DNA of 5,769 bases from Clostridia bacterium (GCA_027335545.1 DAHWHV010000021.1:1-5769), one strand, 5' to 3'. Numbered from the stretch's first letter, positions 1 through 5,768 are shown. Numbers and translations: made by a program. The notes: a model not told the origin generated them from the letters alone.

Positions 1-1
1 C

Positions 2-151
2 TTCAACGCGCTCCTCGGCCCAGCGCCGGACGCCCACCCCCTGCCCTACCTGGGGATCTGCCGCCTCTGCGCTGCCGTCGTCGACGACCAGCACCTGCTG
101 GGGGCCGAGCGGGACGTCTGCGACCGTTGCTGGGTGGAGAGGCGGCGGTGA
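2..151 (+). CDS. C-terminal end of a small zinc-ribbon protein (5' partial)
   Basis: Forty-nine codons and a TGA stop (149-151) are visible; the start lies left of the window. The reading frame shows strong G/C preference at third codon positions, as in a true gene of this genome. The peptide carries two cysteine pairs, CRLC (visible residues 20-23) and CDRC (residues 40-43), separated by 16 residues. This CX2C-X16-CX2C arrangement is that of a treble-clef or zinc-ribbon Zn(II) site, followed only by a short basic tail (WVERRR). Such ribbons usually bind nucleic acid or protein, but I do not recognise the family and assign no function. It is the only plus-strand gene here and converges on the minus-strand sulfatase cluster, so it belongs to a separate transcription unit. 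The cysteine spacing and stop are observed; zinc binding is inferred. Confidence 0.6.
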   Translation, partial: FNALLGPAPDAHPLPYLGICRLCAAVVDDQHLLGAERDVCDRCWVERRR

Positions 152-154
152 GGC

Positions 155-185
155 GGGGCCGGGCCCTGCGGGGCGGCGTGGCCCC
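155..185 (+). terminator. Weak candidate hairpin after the zinc-ribbon gene
   Basis: GGGGCC at 155-160 can pair with GGCCCC at 180-185, leaving a 19-base loop, and the stem starts four bases after the TGA at 149-151. There is no T-tract, so it does not meet the definition of an intrinsic terminator. In DNA this GC-rich a six-pair stem is expected often by chance. Position is its main support. Confidence 0.2.
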
Positions 186-358
186 AGGGAGGAGCTGGAC
201 TTCTGCCAGCCCCGGCACCGCGCCGCGGCAACCCCGGGACACCCCGTGACCGACTGGCGGGGACCTCCGGCCGCGTGGGTGGGCCCGCGACGCGCGAGGC
301 CGAGAGCCAAAGGGCGCTTCCGCTGCGCGGACGGGGCGCGCCTGGAGCGCATCCCCGC

Positions 359-378
359 GGCGCCAGCGCCAAGGCGCC
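359..378 (-). terminator. Weak candidate hairpin at the 3' end of the sulfatase cluster
   Basis: Two copies of the palindrome GGCGCC (359-364 and 373-378) form a six-pair stem with an eight-base loop. The hairpin starts 10 bases beyond the stop codon at 391-389 of the last minus-strand reading frame. No T-run follows on the minus strand. It could end or protect the cluster transcript, but a chance GC stem is equally likely. Confidence 0.22.
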
Positions 379-388
379 CCAGGGTCGC

Positions 389-892
389 TCAGCCCCGAGG
401 CAGCGGCAGCGACACGCGAACCCCTTCGCGGGCGGAGCGGTATCCCCCCAGGACCATCCCCACCGCCACCCGCCCCCAATCGGCCGGCACCGGAGAGGGC
501 TTGTCCTGGACGATGCAATCGGTCAACGGGCCGGCAACCAGCTCGGAACGGCCGCGGACCAGCGCGACGCCCGGCTGCGTCCAGGCGCCCTGTTCCGTGG
601 TCCAGAGGCGCAACGGTGCGGTGCCCTCCGGCAGCGACCGCGTCGAGGCGATGTCCGTGCCGGTGGCCACCAGGCTGCCACGATCACCGAAGACCTCGAT
701 CGTGTTCTCCGCCGCGAGCTCGGTCCAGCTGGTCTGGTGCACCCCCAGGAGCCCGCCCGGCCACCGGTACACCAGCACCGCATTGTCCTCGACCGACAGG
801 CCCGGGGTGCGCGTCTCCACCTCGGCGATCACGCTCGCCGGCGGACCGAACATCCAAACGAACCAGAGGGCCGCGTGGGCCCCTTCGTCCAT
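389..892 (-). pseudogene. Gfo/Idh/MocA-family oxidoreductase remnant, C-terminal domain only
   Basis: The 167-residue reading frame begins with MDEGAHAALWFVWMFGPP. This matches the segment that opens the alpha/beta substrate-binding domain of Gfo/Idh/MocA dehydrogenases (typically G-G-x-L-x-D-x-G-x-H, then a helix ending L-x-G). His6 would be the family's conserved substrate-site histidine. The typical C-terminal features follow in order: a predicted beta-sheet (residues about 20-110), the G-D-R-G-S-L turn (about 69-74), and the closing pattern FxxCIxxxxxxPVxxxxGRxAxxxxxxxYxSAxxGxxVxLPL (about 122-164). The entire N-terminal Rossmann NAD(P)-binding domain, including the GxGxxG and EKP motifs, is absent. 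Upstream DNA is instead the 3' end of the neighbouring sulfatase in another frame. Family likeness (GVRALMDEG) extends about 12 bases upstream of ATG 892, over the sulfatase stop, which argues for a truncated gene rather than a natural small one. ATG 892 does have a Shine-Dalgarno-like GAGGG (902-898) five bases upstream, so a stable C-domain fragment could be made. It cannot act alone as a dehydrogenase. The family is sure; pseudogene status is inferred. Confidence 0.8.
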
Positions 893-900
893 CAGCGCCC

Positions 901-2217
901 TCACCCCCGGGTCCGGCCCGCCGGAGCCGGCGGCGGCTCCACCGGCCCACGCAGCAACGGATCGTCGGTCTCCCGCATCCACCCGGCCACCTGGGCCCGC
1001 AGCGCACCCAGAGTCTCCGCGCACTCGGGGTCGTCGCTGAGGTTGTGAGACTCCAGCGGATCGCGCGCCAGGTCGTAGAGTTCCTCGGCGGGCCGGGTCT
1101 GCGCGGAGTACCGCTCGCGCACGACCTCTCCCGACGGACTGTGGTAGATGTCCCCCGGCAGAAACACCAGCGGCAGCGAGCCGAAGTTGCGGATGTACTT
1201 GTACCGCCGGGTGCGCACCCCGCGATGCGGGTTATAGCGGTCATGCCATGTCATCTCGAAGAAGAAGTCCTCGCGCGCGCGGTGGGCCCCCCCGGTCAGC
1301 AGGCCCAGGAAGCTCCGCCCCTGCACCCCCGCCGGCTCGGTGACGCCGGCCGCGCCCAGGAGCGTGGGAAACAGGTCGGCGTTGCAGAGCAGTTCGTCGC
1401 TGACGCGTCCCGCGGCGATGCGCCCCGGCCAGCGCATCAGCAGCGCCGTCTCCAGCCCCGGGTCGTAGGACATGCCCCTGGCGCGCGGAAAGGCCAGGCC
1501 GTGATCGACCGTGAAGACGACCAGCGTCCGCTCCGCGTCGCCCGCCGCATCCACGGCCCGCAGGATGTCCCCGACGGCTTCGTCCGCCACGCGCACCGAA
1601 CCGGCGAAGGCGGCCAATTCAGAGCGGACCCGCGGGTCAGCGGGCAGGTAGGGGGGCACCCGCACGGCGCCGGGGTCCTCCCCCTGGTACTCGGGGCGGT
1701 CCCAGGGCCGGTGCGTCTCGGCGAGCCCGACGACCAGCAGGTACGGCTTGAGGCCCGCCGACGGTCGGTGCGCCAGCCATTCCGCCGCCTGCGCGGCCAG
1801 GGTCCGCGCGGGTGCCTGCACCCCCGCGACGTAGCGGAAGCCGTTCGCGGCCAGCGCTGTCTGCGCGAACCCGTACCCCAACCGCCCAGGCTCCGGCCCC
1901 TCATGCTGCAAACCGATCAGGGCCGTTTCGTACCCGGCCGCGGCGAGGCAGTGCGCCAGGGTCCGTTCGCCCGGGTGGTACGTCCAGCGGGGGGCCAGAC
2001 CCATCACCCCGTTGCAGTGGGGCCACCGGCCGGTCATCAGGGCGCTGCGACTCGGGCTGCACTGGGCCGCCACGCAGAAGTGGCGGTCGAAGCGCATTCC
2101 CTCCGCCGCCAGCCGGTCCAGGTGGGGGGTGGCCACCGGCCACCCGTAACACCCCAGGTGCCGCCCCGTGTCGTGCGTGACGATCAGGACCACGTTGGGC
2201 CCCTGCTCCCCGCCCAT
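901..2217 (-). CDS. Sulfatase, heparan N-sulfatase-like (formylglycine-dependent, cytoplasmic)
   Basis: This 438-residue type I sulfatase hydrolyses sulfate esters or sulfamates using a formylglycine made from cysteine. The maturation motif is C53-S-P-S-R57, followed by ALMTGRWPHCNG. The N-terminal metal motif THDTGRHLGCYG puts His15-Asp16 where many sulfatases have Asp-Asp. His105 and His169 correspond to substrate-site histidines, and Asp238-His239-Gly is the second metal motif, with Arg247 a few residues later. The end has the usual YKYIRNF (about 340-346) and ELYDLARDPLESHNLSDDPE (379-398) segments. The overall pattern (CSPSR...NG, IGLQHEGP, DHGLAFPRARG) is closest to human SGSH and bacterial relatives; desulfation of an amino sugar is an inference only. 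No signal peptide is present, so it is probably cytoplasmic. I chose ATG 2217 over an in-frame upstream ATG at 2322 because AGGAGG lies eight bases before it and the sulfatase fold begins at once; the 2322 start would overlap the LacI gene. The C-terminal tail after GPVEPPP looks short and degenerate, next to the broken oxidoreductase. Confidence 0.93.
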   Translation of the reverse strand: MGGEQGPNVVLIVTHDTGRHLGCYGWPVATPHLDRLAAEGMRFDRHFCVAAQCSPSRSALMTGRWPHCNGVMGLAPRWTYHPGERTLAHCLAAAGYETALIGLQHEGPEPGRLGYGFAQTALAANGFRYVAGVQAPARTLAAQAAEWLAHRPSAGLKPYLLVVGLAETHRPWDRPEYQGEDPGAVRVPPYLPADPRVRSELAAFAGSVRVADEAVGDILRAVDAAGDAERTLVVFTVDHGLAFPRARGMSYDPGLETALLMRWPGRIAAGRVSDELLCNADLFPTLLGAAGVTEPAGVQGRSFLGLLTGGAHRAREDFFFEMTWHDRYNPHRGVRTRRYKYIRNFGSLPLVFLPGDIYHSPSGEVVRERYSAQTRPAEELYDLARDPLESHNLSDDPECAETLGALRAQVAGWMRETDDPLLRGPVEPPPAPAGRTRG

Positions 2218-2225
2218 ACCCACCA

Positions 2226-2231
2226 CCTCCT
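2226..2231 (-). promoter_or_regulatory. Ribosome binding site of the complete sulfatase
   Basis: A perfect AGGAGG on the minus strand, inside the longer purine run GGGGAGGAGG, sits eight bases upstream of ATG 2217. It is the strongest Shine-Dalgarno sequence in the window. It decides the start in favour of MGGEQGPNVV and shows that this gene is initiated independently of the LacI gene upstream. Confidence 0.8.
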
Positions 2232-2253
2232 CCCCGGTTTCCCCCCGCCCTGC

Positions 2254-2276
2254 GCGCGGCCCCGCCGGCCCCGCGC
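2254..2276 (-). other. Possible intercistronic hairpin between LacI and sulfatase genes
   Basis: GCGCGG (2254-2259) can pair with CCGCGC (2271-2276) around an 11-base loop, nine bases downstream of the LacI stop (2287-2285) and upstream of the sulfatase ribosome binding site. No T-tract follows. It could adjust expression of the sulfatase relative to the regulator, but GC-only stems of this size are common in such DNA. Confidence 0.18.
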
Positions 2277-2284
2277 CAAGGGCC

Positions 2285-3313
2285 TCAACTGGACGCGCGG
2301 ACGAGCAGCCGCGCCGCCACACGCCCCGGCCCCCCGGCGTCCTCGGGATGCAGGAGCCGTCGCACGGCGGCGCGGCCGATCTCGTACACGGGGAACTCCA
2401 CGGTCGTCAGCGGCGGCGTGCAGTACTCGCCCCAGTCCCGGTTGTCGAAGCCCACGACGGCCACGTCCTCGGGCACCCGCAGACCGGCCTGGGCGGCGGC
2501 CCGCATCACGCCCAGGGCCAGGTTGTCGCTGATGGCAAAGATGGCCGTCGGCCGGTTCGAGCGCGCCAACAACCGTGCGCCCCCCGCCAACCCCTCCCGC
2601 GCACCCCAGTCCCCGACGACGACCTCGGCCAGGTCGGCGGCGCCCGCCGCCGCGGCCAGCCGGGCGCCGCCGACCCGCGCCGCGCTGATCTCGCCGCCCG
2701 GGACCCCGGGCGTACTCACCAAGCCCAGGCGGCGATGCCCCCGGGCCAGCAGGTGACGCACCGCCTGCGCGGCGCCGTCGCCGTCGGCGGCGACCACGGT
2801 CCGTTCCGGTGGACAGGCCGTGCAGGCCGTGATCATCGCCACCGTGGGGCACCCGGCGGCCACCAAGGCCTCCACCGCCGCCTCGCGCACGCTGGAGGCA
2901 AACACGACGGCCCCGGACACCCACTGGCCGCGGTAGGACTCCACCGCCTCGGCCCCATCGGCACCCACGGCCCGCACGAGCACGGAGTAGGCATCGGCCG
3001 CGGCCTCGTCGGTCACCCCGGCCAGCAACTCCGCGTTGAGGTGGGTGTGCACGGCGGCGCGGGGGGCGACGAACAACAACGCGCGCGTCGTCCGGCTGCG
3101 CAGGGCCGCGGCGACCGCGTTGGGCTGGTAGCCCAGCCGCTGCATCGCCGTCCGGACCCGCGCCTGGGTGGCGGGGGAGATGCGCGTGCTCCCCCGCAGC
3201 ACCAGGGACACCGTGTTCTGCGACACCCCCGCCGCCCGCGCCACGTCCCGGCTGGTAGCGCGCTGGCGCAGCCGGTGGGCCGTCGGTTCCGGCTCGGTCC
3301 CCTCCCCTGCCAT
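2285..3313 (-). CDS. LacI/GalR-family transcriptional regulator
   Basis: This 342-residue protein has the full LacI architecture. The N-terminal helix-turn-helix (about residues 19-42) is ATSRDVARAAGVSQNTVSLV with LRGS after it, matching the family's (T/S)xxDVAxxAGVSxxTVSxVL. A hinge follows (RLGYQPNAVAAALRSRTT, about 59-76). The periplasmic-binding-protein-like effector domain then shows the family end pattern: AIFAISDNLALGVMRAA (257-273), GLRVPEDVAVVGFDNRDW (277-294), and PPLTTVEFPVYEIGRAAVRRLL. Length and domains are complete. It should bind DNA as a dimer or tetramer and respond to a sugar-type effector, most likely the substrate or product of the surrounding enzymes. Its ATG (3313-3311) overlaps the TGA of the isomerase gene by one base (TGATG). 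With no clear Shine-Dalgarno sequence of its own, translation probably depends on the upstream gene. I could not identify its operator by eye. Confidence 0.93.
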   Translation of the reverse strand: MAGEGTEPEPTAHRLRQRATSRDVARAAGVSQNTVSLVLRGSTRISPATQARVRTAMQRLGYQPNAVAAALRSRTTRALLFVAPRAAVHTHLNAELLAGVTDEAAADAYSVLVRAVGADGAEAVESYRGQWVSGAVVFASSVREAAVEALVAAGCPTVAMITACTACPPERTVVAADGDGAAQAVRHLLARGHRRLGLVSTPGVPGGEISAARVGGARLAAAAGAADLAEVVVGDWGAREGLAGGARLLARSNRPTAIFAISDNLALGVMRAAAQAGLRVPEDVAVVGFDNRDWGEYCTPPLTTVEFPVYEIGRAAVRRLLHPEDAGGPGRVAARLLVRASS

Positions 3314-4155
3314 CACGAGGGGGCCCCGTCCCCATTCACGGCCCGCAGCAACTCGGTCACCGCCGCGTACGCCCGCCGGTTGATCTCCCCGATCGGGAGT
3401 TCCCAGTAGGCGGGGCGGAAGACCTCGACCGAGACGCCGCCGCGGAAGCCGATGGCGCGGAAGTGGCGCAGGGTTGACACCAGCGGCAGCGCACCCTCGC
3501 CCGGGTAGAGGCGGTCCGCGTCGCGCAGCTCGGCCGCGGGCCGCTCCGCCGCCCCGACGCAGTCGTTGACGTGCAGGATCACCCACCGCTCCGCGGGCAC
3601 GGCGGCGATGTCCTCGGCCGGGACCCCAGACTTGTAGTAATGGAAGGTGTCCAGCATCAGCCCCAGTTCCGGGGGTGAGCCGGCGGCCCGGATCAGGGCC
3701 ATCGCCTCCCGCGGGCCGGGCACGAAGCGGTGCCCACCCAGCGGCTCGATCGCCAGGCGCACCCCCGCGCGGCCCGCGGCCTCGGCGTAGGCCCGGGCCC
3801 GCTCCCCCGCCCGGGCCAAGGCGTCCGGCCCGGCCTCCTCCGCCCCGGGGGCATCGGGGCAGACCAGCAACGGCGCCCCCCCCAGCTCGGCGGCCAGCGC
3901 CGCCGCGCGCTCCACCGCCGCCAACCCCGACCGCCAGTCACCGAAGCAGCGGAGCGAATAGGGGCAGATGGCCGCGATCCCCAGGCCCGCGGCGCCGAGG
4001 GCGCCGCGCAATTCGGCCGGCGAGTGCCGTTCCAGGTACGTCTGCAGCTTCCCCGACCAGATCTCGACCAGGGGGAACCCCGCCTCCCCCGCCGCCGCCA
4101 GGTCCTCCTCCAGCGGATAGGGACGCGTCGTCGCACCGTTGATACAGGCCCGCAT
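3313..4155 (-). CDS. Sugar phosphate isomerase/epimerase-like TIM-barrel protein
   Basis: This 280-residue protein belongs to the xylose isomerase-like/AP-endonuclease 2 TIM-barrel superfamily, which contains sugar and keto-inositol isomerases, epimerases and dehydratases. It opens with MRACINGATTRPYPLEEDLA, a start seen in a common bacterial subgroup. The metal-centre residues of the fold are all at the expected strand ends: Glu137 (LAIEPLGG), Asp169 and His172 (LMLDTFHYYKSG), His195 (ILHVNDC) and Glu244 (VSVEVF). An active, divalent-metal-dependent enzyme is therefore likely; its substrate is unknown. There is no signal peptide. Two adjacent ATGs exist (4158 and 4155). GGGGAG (4168-4163) is seven bases from the second and four from the first, and relatives begin at the second, so 4155 is preferred. 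It lies about 100 bp downstream of the oxidoreductase and overlaps the LacI gene by one base. Next to a Gfo/Idh/MocA enzyme, a paired oxidation and isomerisation of a sugar or polyol is a reasonable inference. Confidence 0.9.
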   Translation of the reverse strand: MRACINGATTRPYPLEEDLAAAGEAGFPLVEIWSGKLQTYLERHSPAELRGALGAAGLGIAAICPYSLRCFGDWRSGLAAVERAAALAAELGGAPLLVCPDAPGAEEAGPDALARAGERARAYAEAAGRAGVRLAIEPLGGHRFVPGPREAMALIRAAGSPPELGLMLDTFHYYKSGVPAEDIAAVPAERWVILHVNDCVGAAERPAAELRDADRLYPGEGALPLVSTLRHFRAIGFRGGVSVEVFRPAYWELPIGEINRRAYAAVTELLRAVNGDGAPS

Positions 4156-4162
4156 CATCGAT

Positions 4163-4174
4163 CTCCCCTCTCCT
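4163..4174 (-). promoter_or_regulatory. Ribosome binding site of the isomerase/epimerase gene
   Basis: The minus strand reads AGGAGAGGGGAG just upstream of two tandem ATG codons. The proximal GGGGAG leaves seven bases to ATG 4155 and four to ATG 4158, which supports the second ATG, though the two starts differ by only one methionine. Confidence 0.6.
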
Positions 4175-4254
4175 ACCGATCCCCAGCCGCCTGCCGCCCG
4201 GTCGGCACGGCCGCGCACCACCGACGGGCGCTCGCCGAACCCGCGGCCGGCCGA

Positions 4255-5283
4255 TCACGCGTATGCCCGCTCCACCAGGGCGGCGCACAGCTCCATGTCC
4301 GCCAGACCCATGGCCCCGTCGGTGGCCGGCGGACCGCCCTCGGCGATGATCCGACAGAAGTGGCGCATCTCCTCCGTGAAGGCCTCGGCGAACCCCACGC
4401 GCGGCCGCTCGGTGCCCCCCGGGCTTTCGACCACCAACTCGCTGGGGGCGTGGAGCAGGAACGGCGGCTTGAAGCGCAGCGCGAAACGCCCCTGCGTGCC
4501 GAAGGCCTCCACCGATTCGTCCCAGGGGGCCCCCGGGATCTGCGGCCCGCCCAGCTCCAGGAGCACCTCCGTGCCGCTCGCGCACCGCACCAGGGAGAGT
4601 TTCGGACTCCCCTCCCGCGACCAGACGATCTCCTGGACCGGACCGAAGAGCCCCTGCAGGAGGTAGACGTCGTGGATCCAGACCTCGATCCACTGGTCGA
4701 AGGCCCGCTGCCGCGCCTCCTCCGGCGTGGCGGGCGCGGTTCGCGCCGCGGGCGCCCGCGGCCTCTCCTCCGGCACCTGCAGCGGGAGCGTCCCGACCCC
4801 CTCCGCACCGGCCACAAAGACGCCCCCGAAGTCATGGATGCGCGCGAAGCGGACGGTCCCCAGCGCCCCGTCCCGCAGGAGTCGCTCCGCCGCCAGGTAG
4901 GCCGGGTCGTAGCGCTTCATGTAGCCGACCATCAGACGGGCACCGGAGCGCGCCGCCGCCTCGACCATCCGCCGCGCGTCCTCCAGCGTGCCCGCCAACG
5001 GTTTCTCCGTGAAGACCGGCAGGCCCCGTTCCAACGCGGGCAGCGCCGCCGCGGCGTGCCAGGCCTTGCCCGCGACCACCACCACGCCATCGAGGTCCTC
5101 CCGCGCCACCATCTCCTCGGCGCTGGCATAGACGCGCGGGATGCCGAAGGCCGCGGCCACGCGCCGCCCCAGTTCCGGCTTCAACTCCGCCATGGCCACG
5201 ACCTCGACCCCGCCCAGTTTCCGCAGCGACGGCAGGTGCACCCGCTGCATCACGCCGCCGGCCCCCACGACCCCGATCCGCAT
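4255..5283 (-). CDS. Gfo/Idh/MocA-family NAD(P)-dependent oxidoreductase
   Basis: This 342-residue, complete dehydrogenase-type protein is expected to oxidise or reduce a sugar, inositol or related polyol with NAD(P) in the cytoplasm. The N-terminal Rossmann fold starts at once (MRIGVVGAGGVMQRVHLPSL, glycine-rich loop at residues 7-10). Further hallmarks follow: VVVVAGKAWHAAAALPALERG (about 67-87), the conserved FTEKPLAGT with the active-site-type lysine at 94, and MVGYMKRYDPAY (118-129). The C-terminal domain has the substrate-site histidine in WIHDVYLLQGLFGP (His204-Asp205). A proline/alanine/arginine-rich stretch (about 168-195) joins two strands and is probably a flexible loop. The start at ATG 5283 agrees with the family; GGGGGG nine bases upstream is a weak ribosome site. 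An in-frame ATG at 5313, directly abutting the tandem repeat, would add ten residues (MKHGLGGRRG) and cannot be excluded. Beyond fold it does not resemble the truncated oxidoreductase at 389-892, so the two are different subfamilies rather than a recent duplication. Confidence 0.93.
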   Translation of the reverse strand: MRIGVVGAGGVMQRVHLPSLRKLGGVEVVAMAELKPELGRRVAAAFGIPRVYASAEEMVAREDLDGVVVVAGKAWHAAAALPALERGLPVFTEKPLAGTLEDARRMVEAAARSGARLMVGYMKRYDPAYLAAERLLRDGALGTVRFARIHDFGGVFVAGAEGVGTLPLQVPEERPRAPAARTAPATPEEARQRAFDQWIEVWIHDVYLLQGLFGPVQEIVWSREGSPKLSLVRCASGTEVLLELGGPQIPGAPWDESVEAFGTQGRFALRFKPPFLLHAPSELVVESPGGTERPRVGFAEAFTEEMRHFCRIIAEGGPPATDGAMGLADMELCAALVERAYA

Positions 5284-5429
5284 GCCCCTTCGCCCCCCAA
5301 GACCGTGTTTCATCCGTCCACCCGTCCGTCCACCCGTCCGTCCACCCGTCCGTCCACCGCACGCCCCGGCAGCACCGCGGACAACGCCGCTCCGCACCCC
5401 GGCGCACGACCTCGCTCGTTCGCGCCCGC
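5284..5429 (-). other. Spacer between the first sulfatase and the oxidoreductase
   Basis: These 146 bp separate the TAG stop of the upstream sulfatase from the oxidoreductase ATG and contain the 12-bp tandem repeat. I see no convincing -35/-10 pair and no obvious LacI-type palindrome. It is nevertheless the longest gap within the minus-strand cluster and the likeliest place for a promoter driving the oxidoreductase, isomerase and LacI genes. Confidence 0.4.
5313..5358. repeat. 12-bp tandem repeat, about 3.8 copies
   Basis: The plus-strand unit TCCGTCCACCCG is repeated exactly at 5313-5324, 5325-5336 and 5337-5348, then a partial fourth copy follows (5349-5358). On the minus strand the unit reads as a rotation of GGTGGACGGACG. 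The copies show no mismatches, which suggests recent slippage-driven expansion. The array ends directly at the alternative ATG at 5313 and 30 bp before the preferred oxidoreductase start. Since 12 is a multiple of three, copy-number changes would not alter frame if translation crossed the array. They would change spacing between any promoter and the gene. Confidence 0.9.
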
Positions 5430-5768
5430 CTAGAGGCGCCCCAAGCGCCCGTCGACGGTCATGGTCGCGCGCCCCAAGGGGTAGGGCTGTGTTGGCACAC
5501 GCGCCACCAGGCGTTCCCGCAGCAAGGCCGCCACCTCAGCGGCCTCTCCCGCCGCCTCCCCGTGCTCGCCCAGGAGGTTGCTGAATTCCAGAGGGTCCGT
5601 GGCCAAGTTGTAGAGCTCGTCCGAATCACGCGCATTGCGGCAGTATTTGTACTCCCCCAAACGCAGCATGAACCGCCCGCCAGAGCCCCCATCCAGCCCG
5701 ATCTCACTGAAGGCCTCCGCGGCGGGCAGCGGGGCCCCGGACGGATCCGCGGCCCGGCGGAGCGCCTC
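5430..5768 (-). CDS. Sulfatase, C-terminal fragment (5' end outside the window)
   Basis: The last 112 codons and a TAG stop (5432-5430) of a sulfatase enter from the right edge. The diagnostic C-terminal block is clear: AFSEIGLDGGSGGRFMLRLG, then EYKYCRNARDSDELYNLATDPLEFSNLLGE (about visible residues 39-68). This matches the sulfatase pattern in which a strand with R-x-G-x-Y-K-Y is followed by ELYDLxxDPxExxNL. A 44-residue helical and Pro-rich tail ends in TVDGRLGRL. The catalytic domain with its CxPSR motif lies outside the window, so activity and subfamily cannot be judged. An internal Met at 5669 is not the start, because sulfatase-like sequence continues upstream of it. This is a different protein from the sulfatase at 901-2217: the tails share only family-level features. 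It reads toward the oxidoreductase on the same strand and is probably part of the same cluster. Confidence 0.88.
   Translation of the reverse strand, partial: EALRRAADPSGAPLPAAEAFSEIGLDGGSGGRFMLRLGEYKYCRNARDSDELYNLATDPLEFSNLLGEHGEAAGEAAEVAALLRERLVARVPTQPYPLGRATMTVDGRLGRL

Larger units (their letters stand above)
152..388. other. Convergent intergenic region without a recognisable gene
   Basis: These 237 bp separate the 3' ends of the plus-strand zinc-ribbon gene and the minus-strand oxidoreductase remnant. All frames are open for long stretches because the DNA is so GC-rich, but no translation resembles a protein domain. I see no tRNA-like fold, repeat or insertion-sequence end. The only structure is two short GC-only inverted repeats, one next to each stop codon, listed separately. 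Confidence 0.6.

Noticed and set aside
246..1040. Plus-strand open frames across the intergenic region and oxidoreductase remnant
   Set aside because: Arg/Ser/Pro-rich shadows with no motif. The opposite strand carries the recognisable Gfo/Idh/MocA C-terminal domain.
2218..2322. N-terminal extension of the sulfatase from ATG 2322
   Set aside because: The extra 35 residues are low complexity and would overlap the end of LacI; a perfect AGGAGG supports ATG 2217.
616..2532. Long plus-strand open frame (638 codons) opposite the sulfatase and the end of LacI
   Set aside because: It is antisense to clearly recognisable genes, its translation is low-complexity Arg/Pro/Ala-rich, and it shows no domain. 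Stop codons are rare in such GC-rich DNA.
2184..3335. Second minus-strand open frame (383 codons) overlapping LacI in another frame
   Set aside because: Translation is Gly/Arg-rich with no family pattern, while the other frame encodes a complete LacI regulator.
2168..3409. Plus-strand open frame (413 codons) opposite LacI
   Set aside because: No domain, no good ribosome site, and fully antisense to a canonical LacI protein.
4244..4253. Ten-base palindrome CGGCCGGCCG as a LacI operator
   Set aside because: It has a central CG, but it consists only of CGG/GCC units, lies right behind a stop codon, and is expected by chance in this composition.
5284..5397. N-terminal extension of the oxidoreductase containing a GGRT peptide repeat, from ATG 5397
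   Set aside because: It only translates the 12-bp tandem repeat and spacer. The Rossmann fold begins at ATG 5283 as in relatives.
3730..5433. Long plus-strand open frame (567 codons) opposite the oxidoreductase and isomerase
   Set aside because: Antisense shadow with Arg/Pro/His-rich composition. The minus-strand frames carry complete family motifs.
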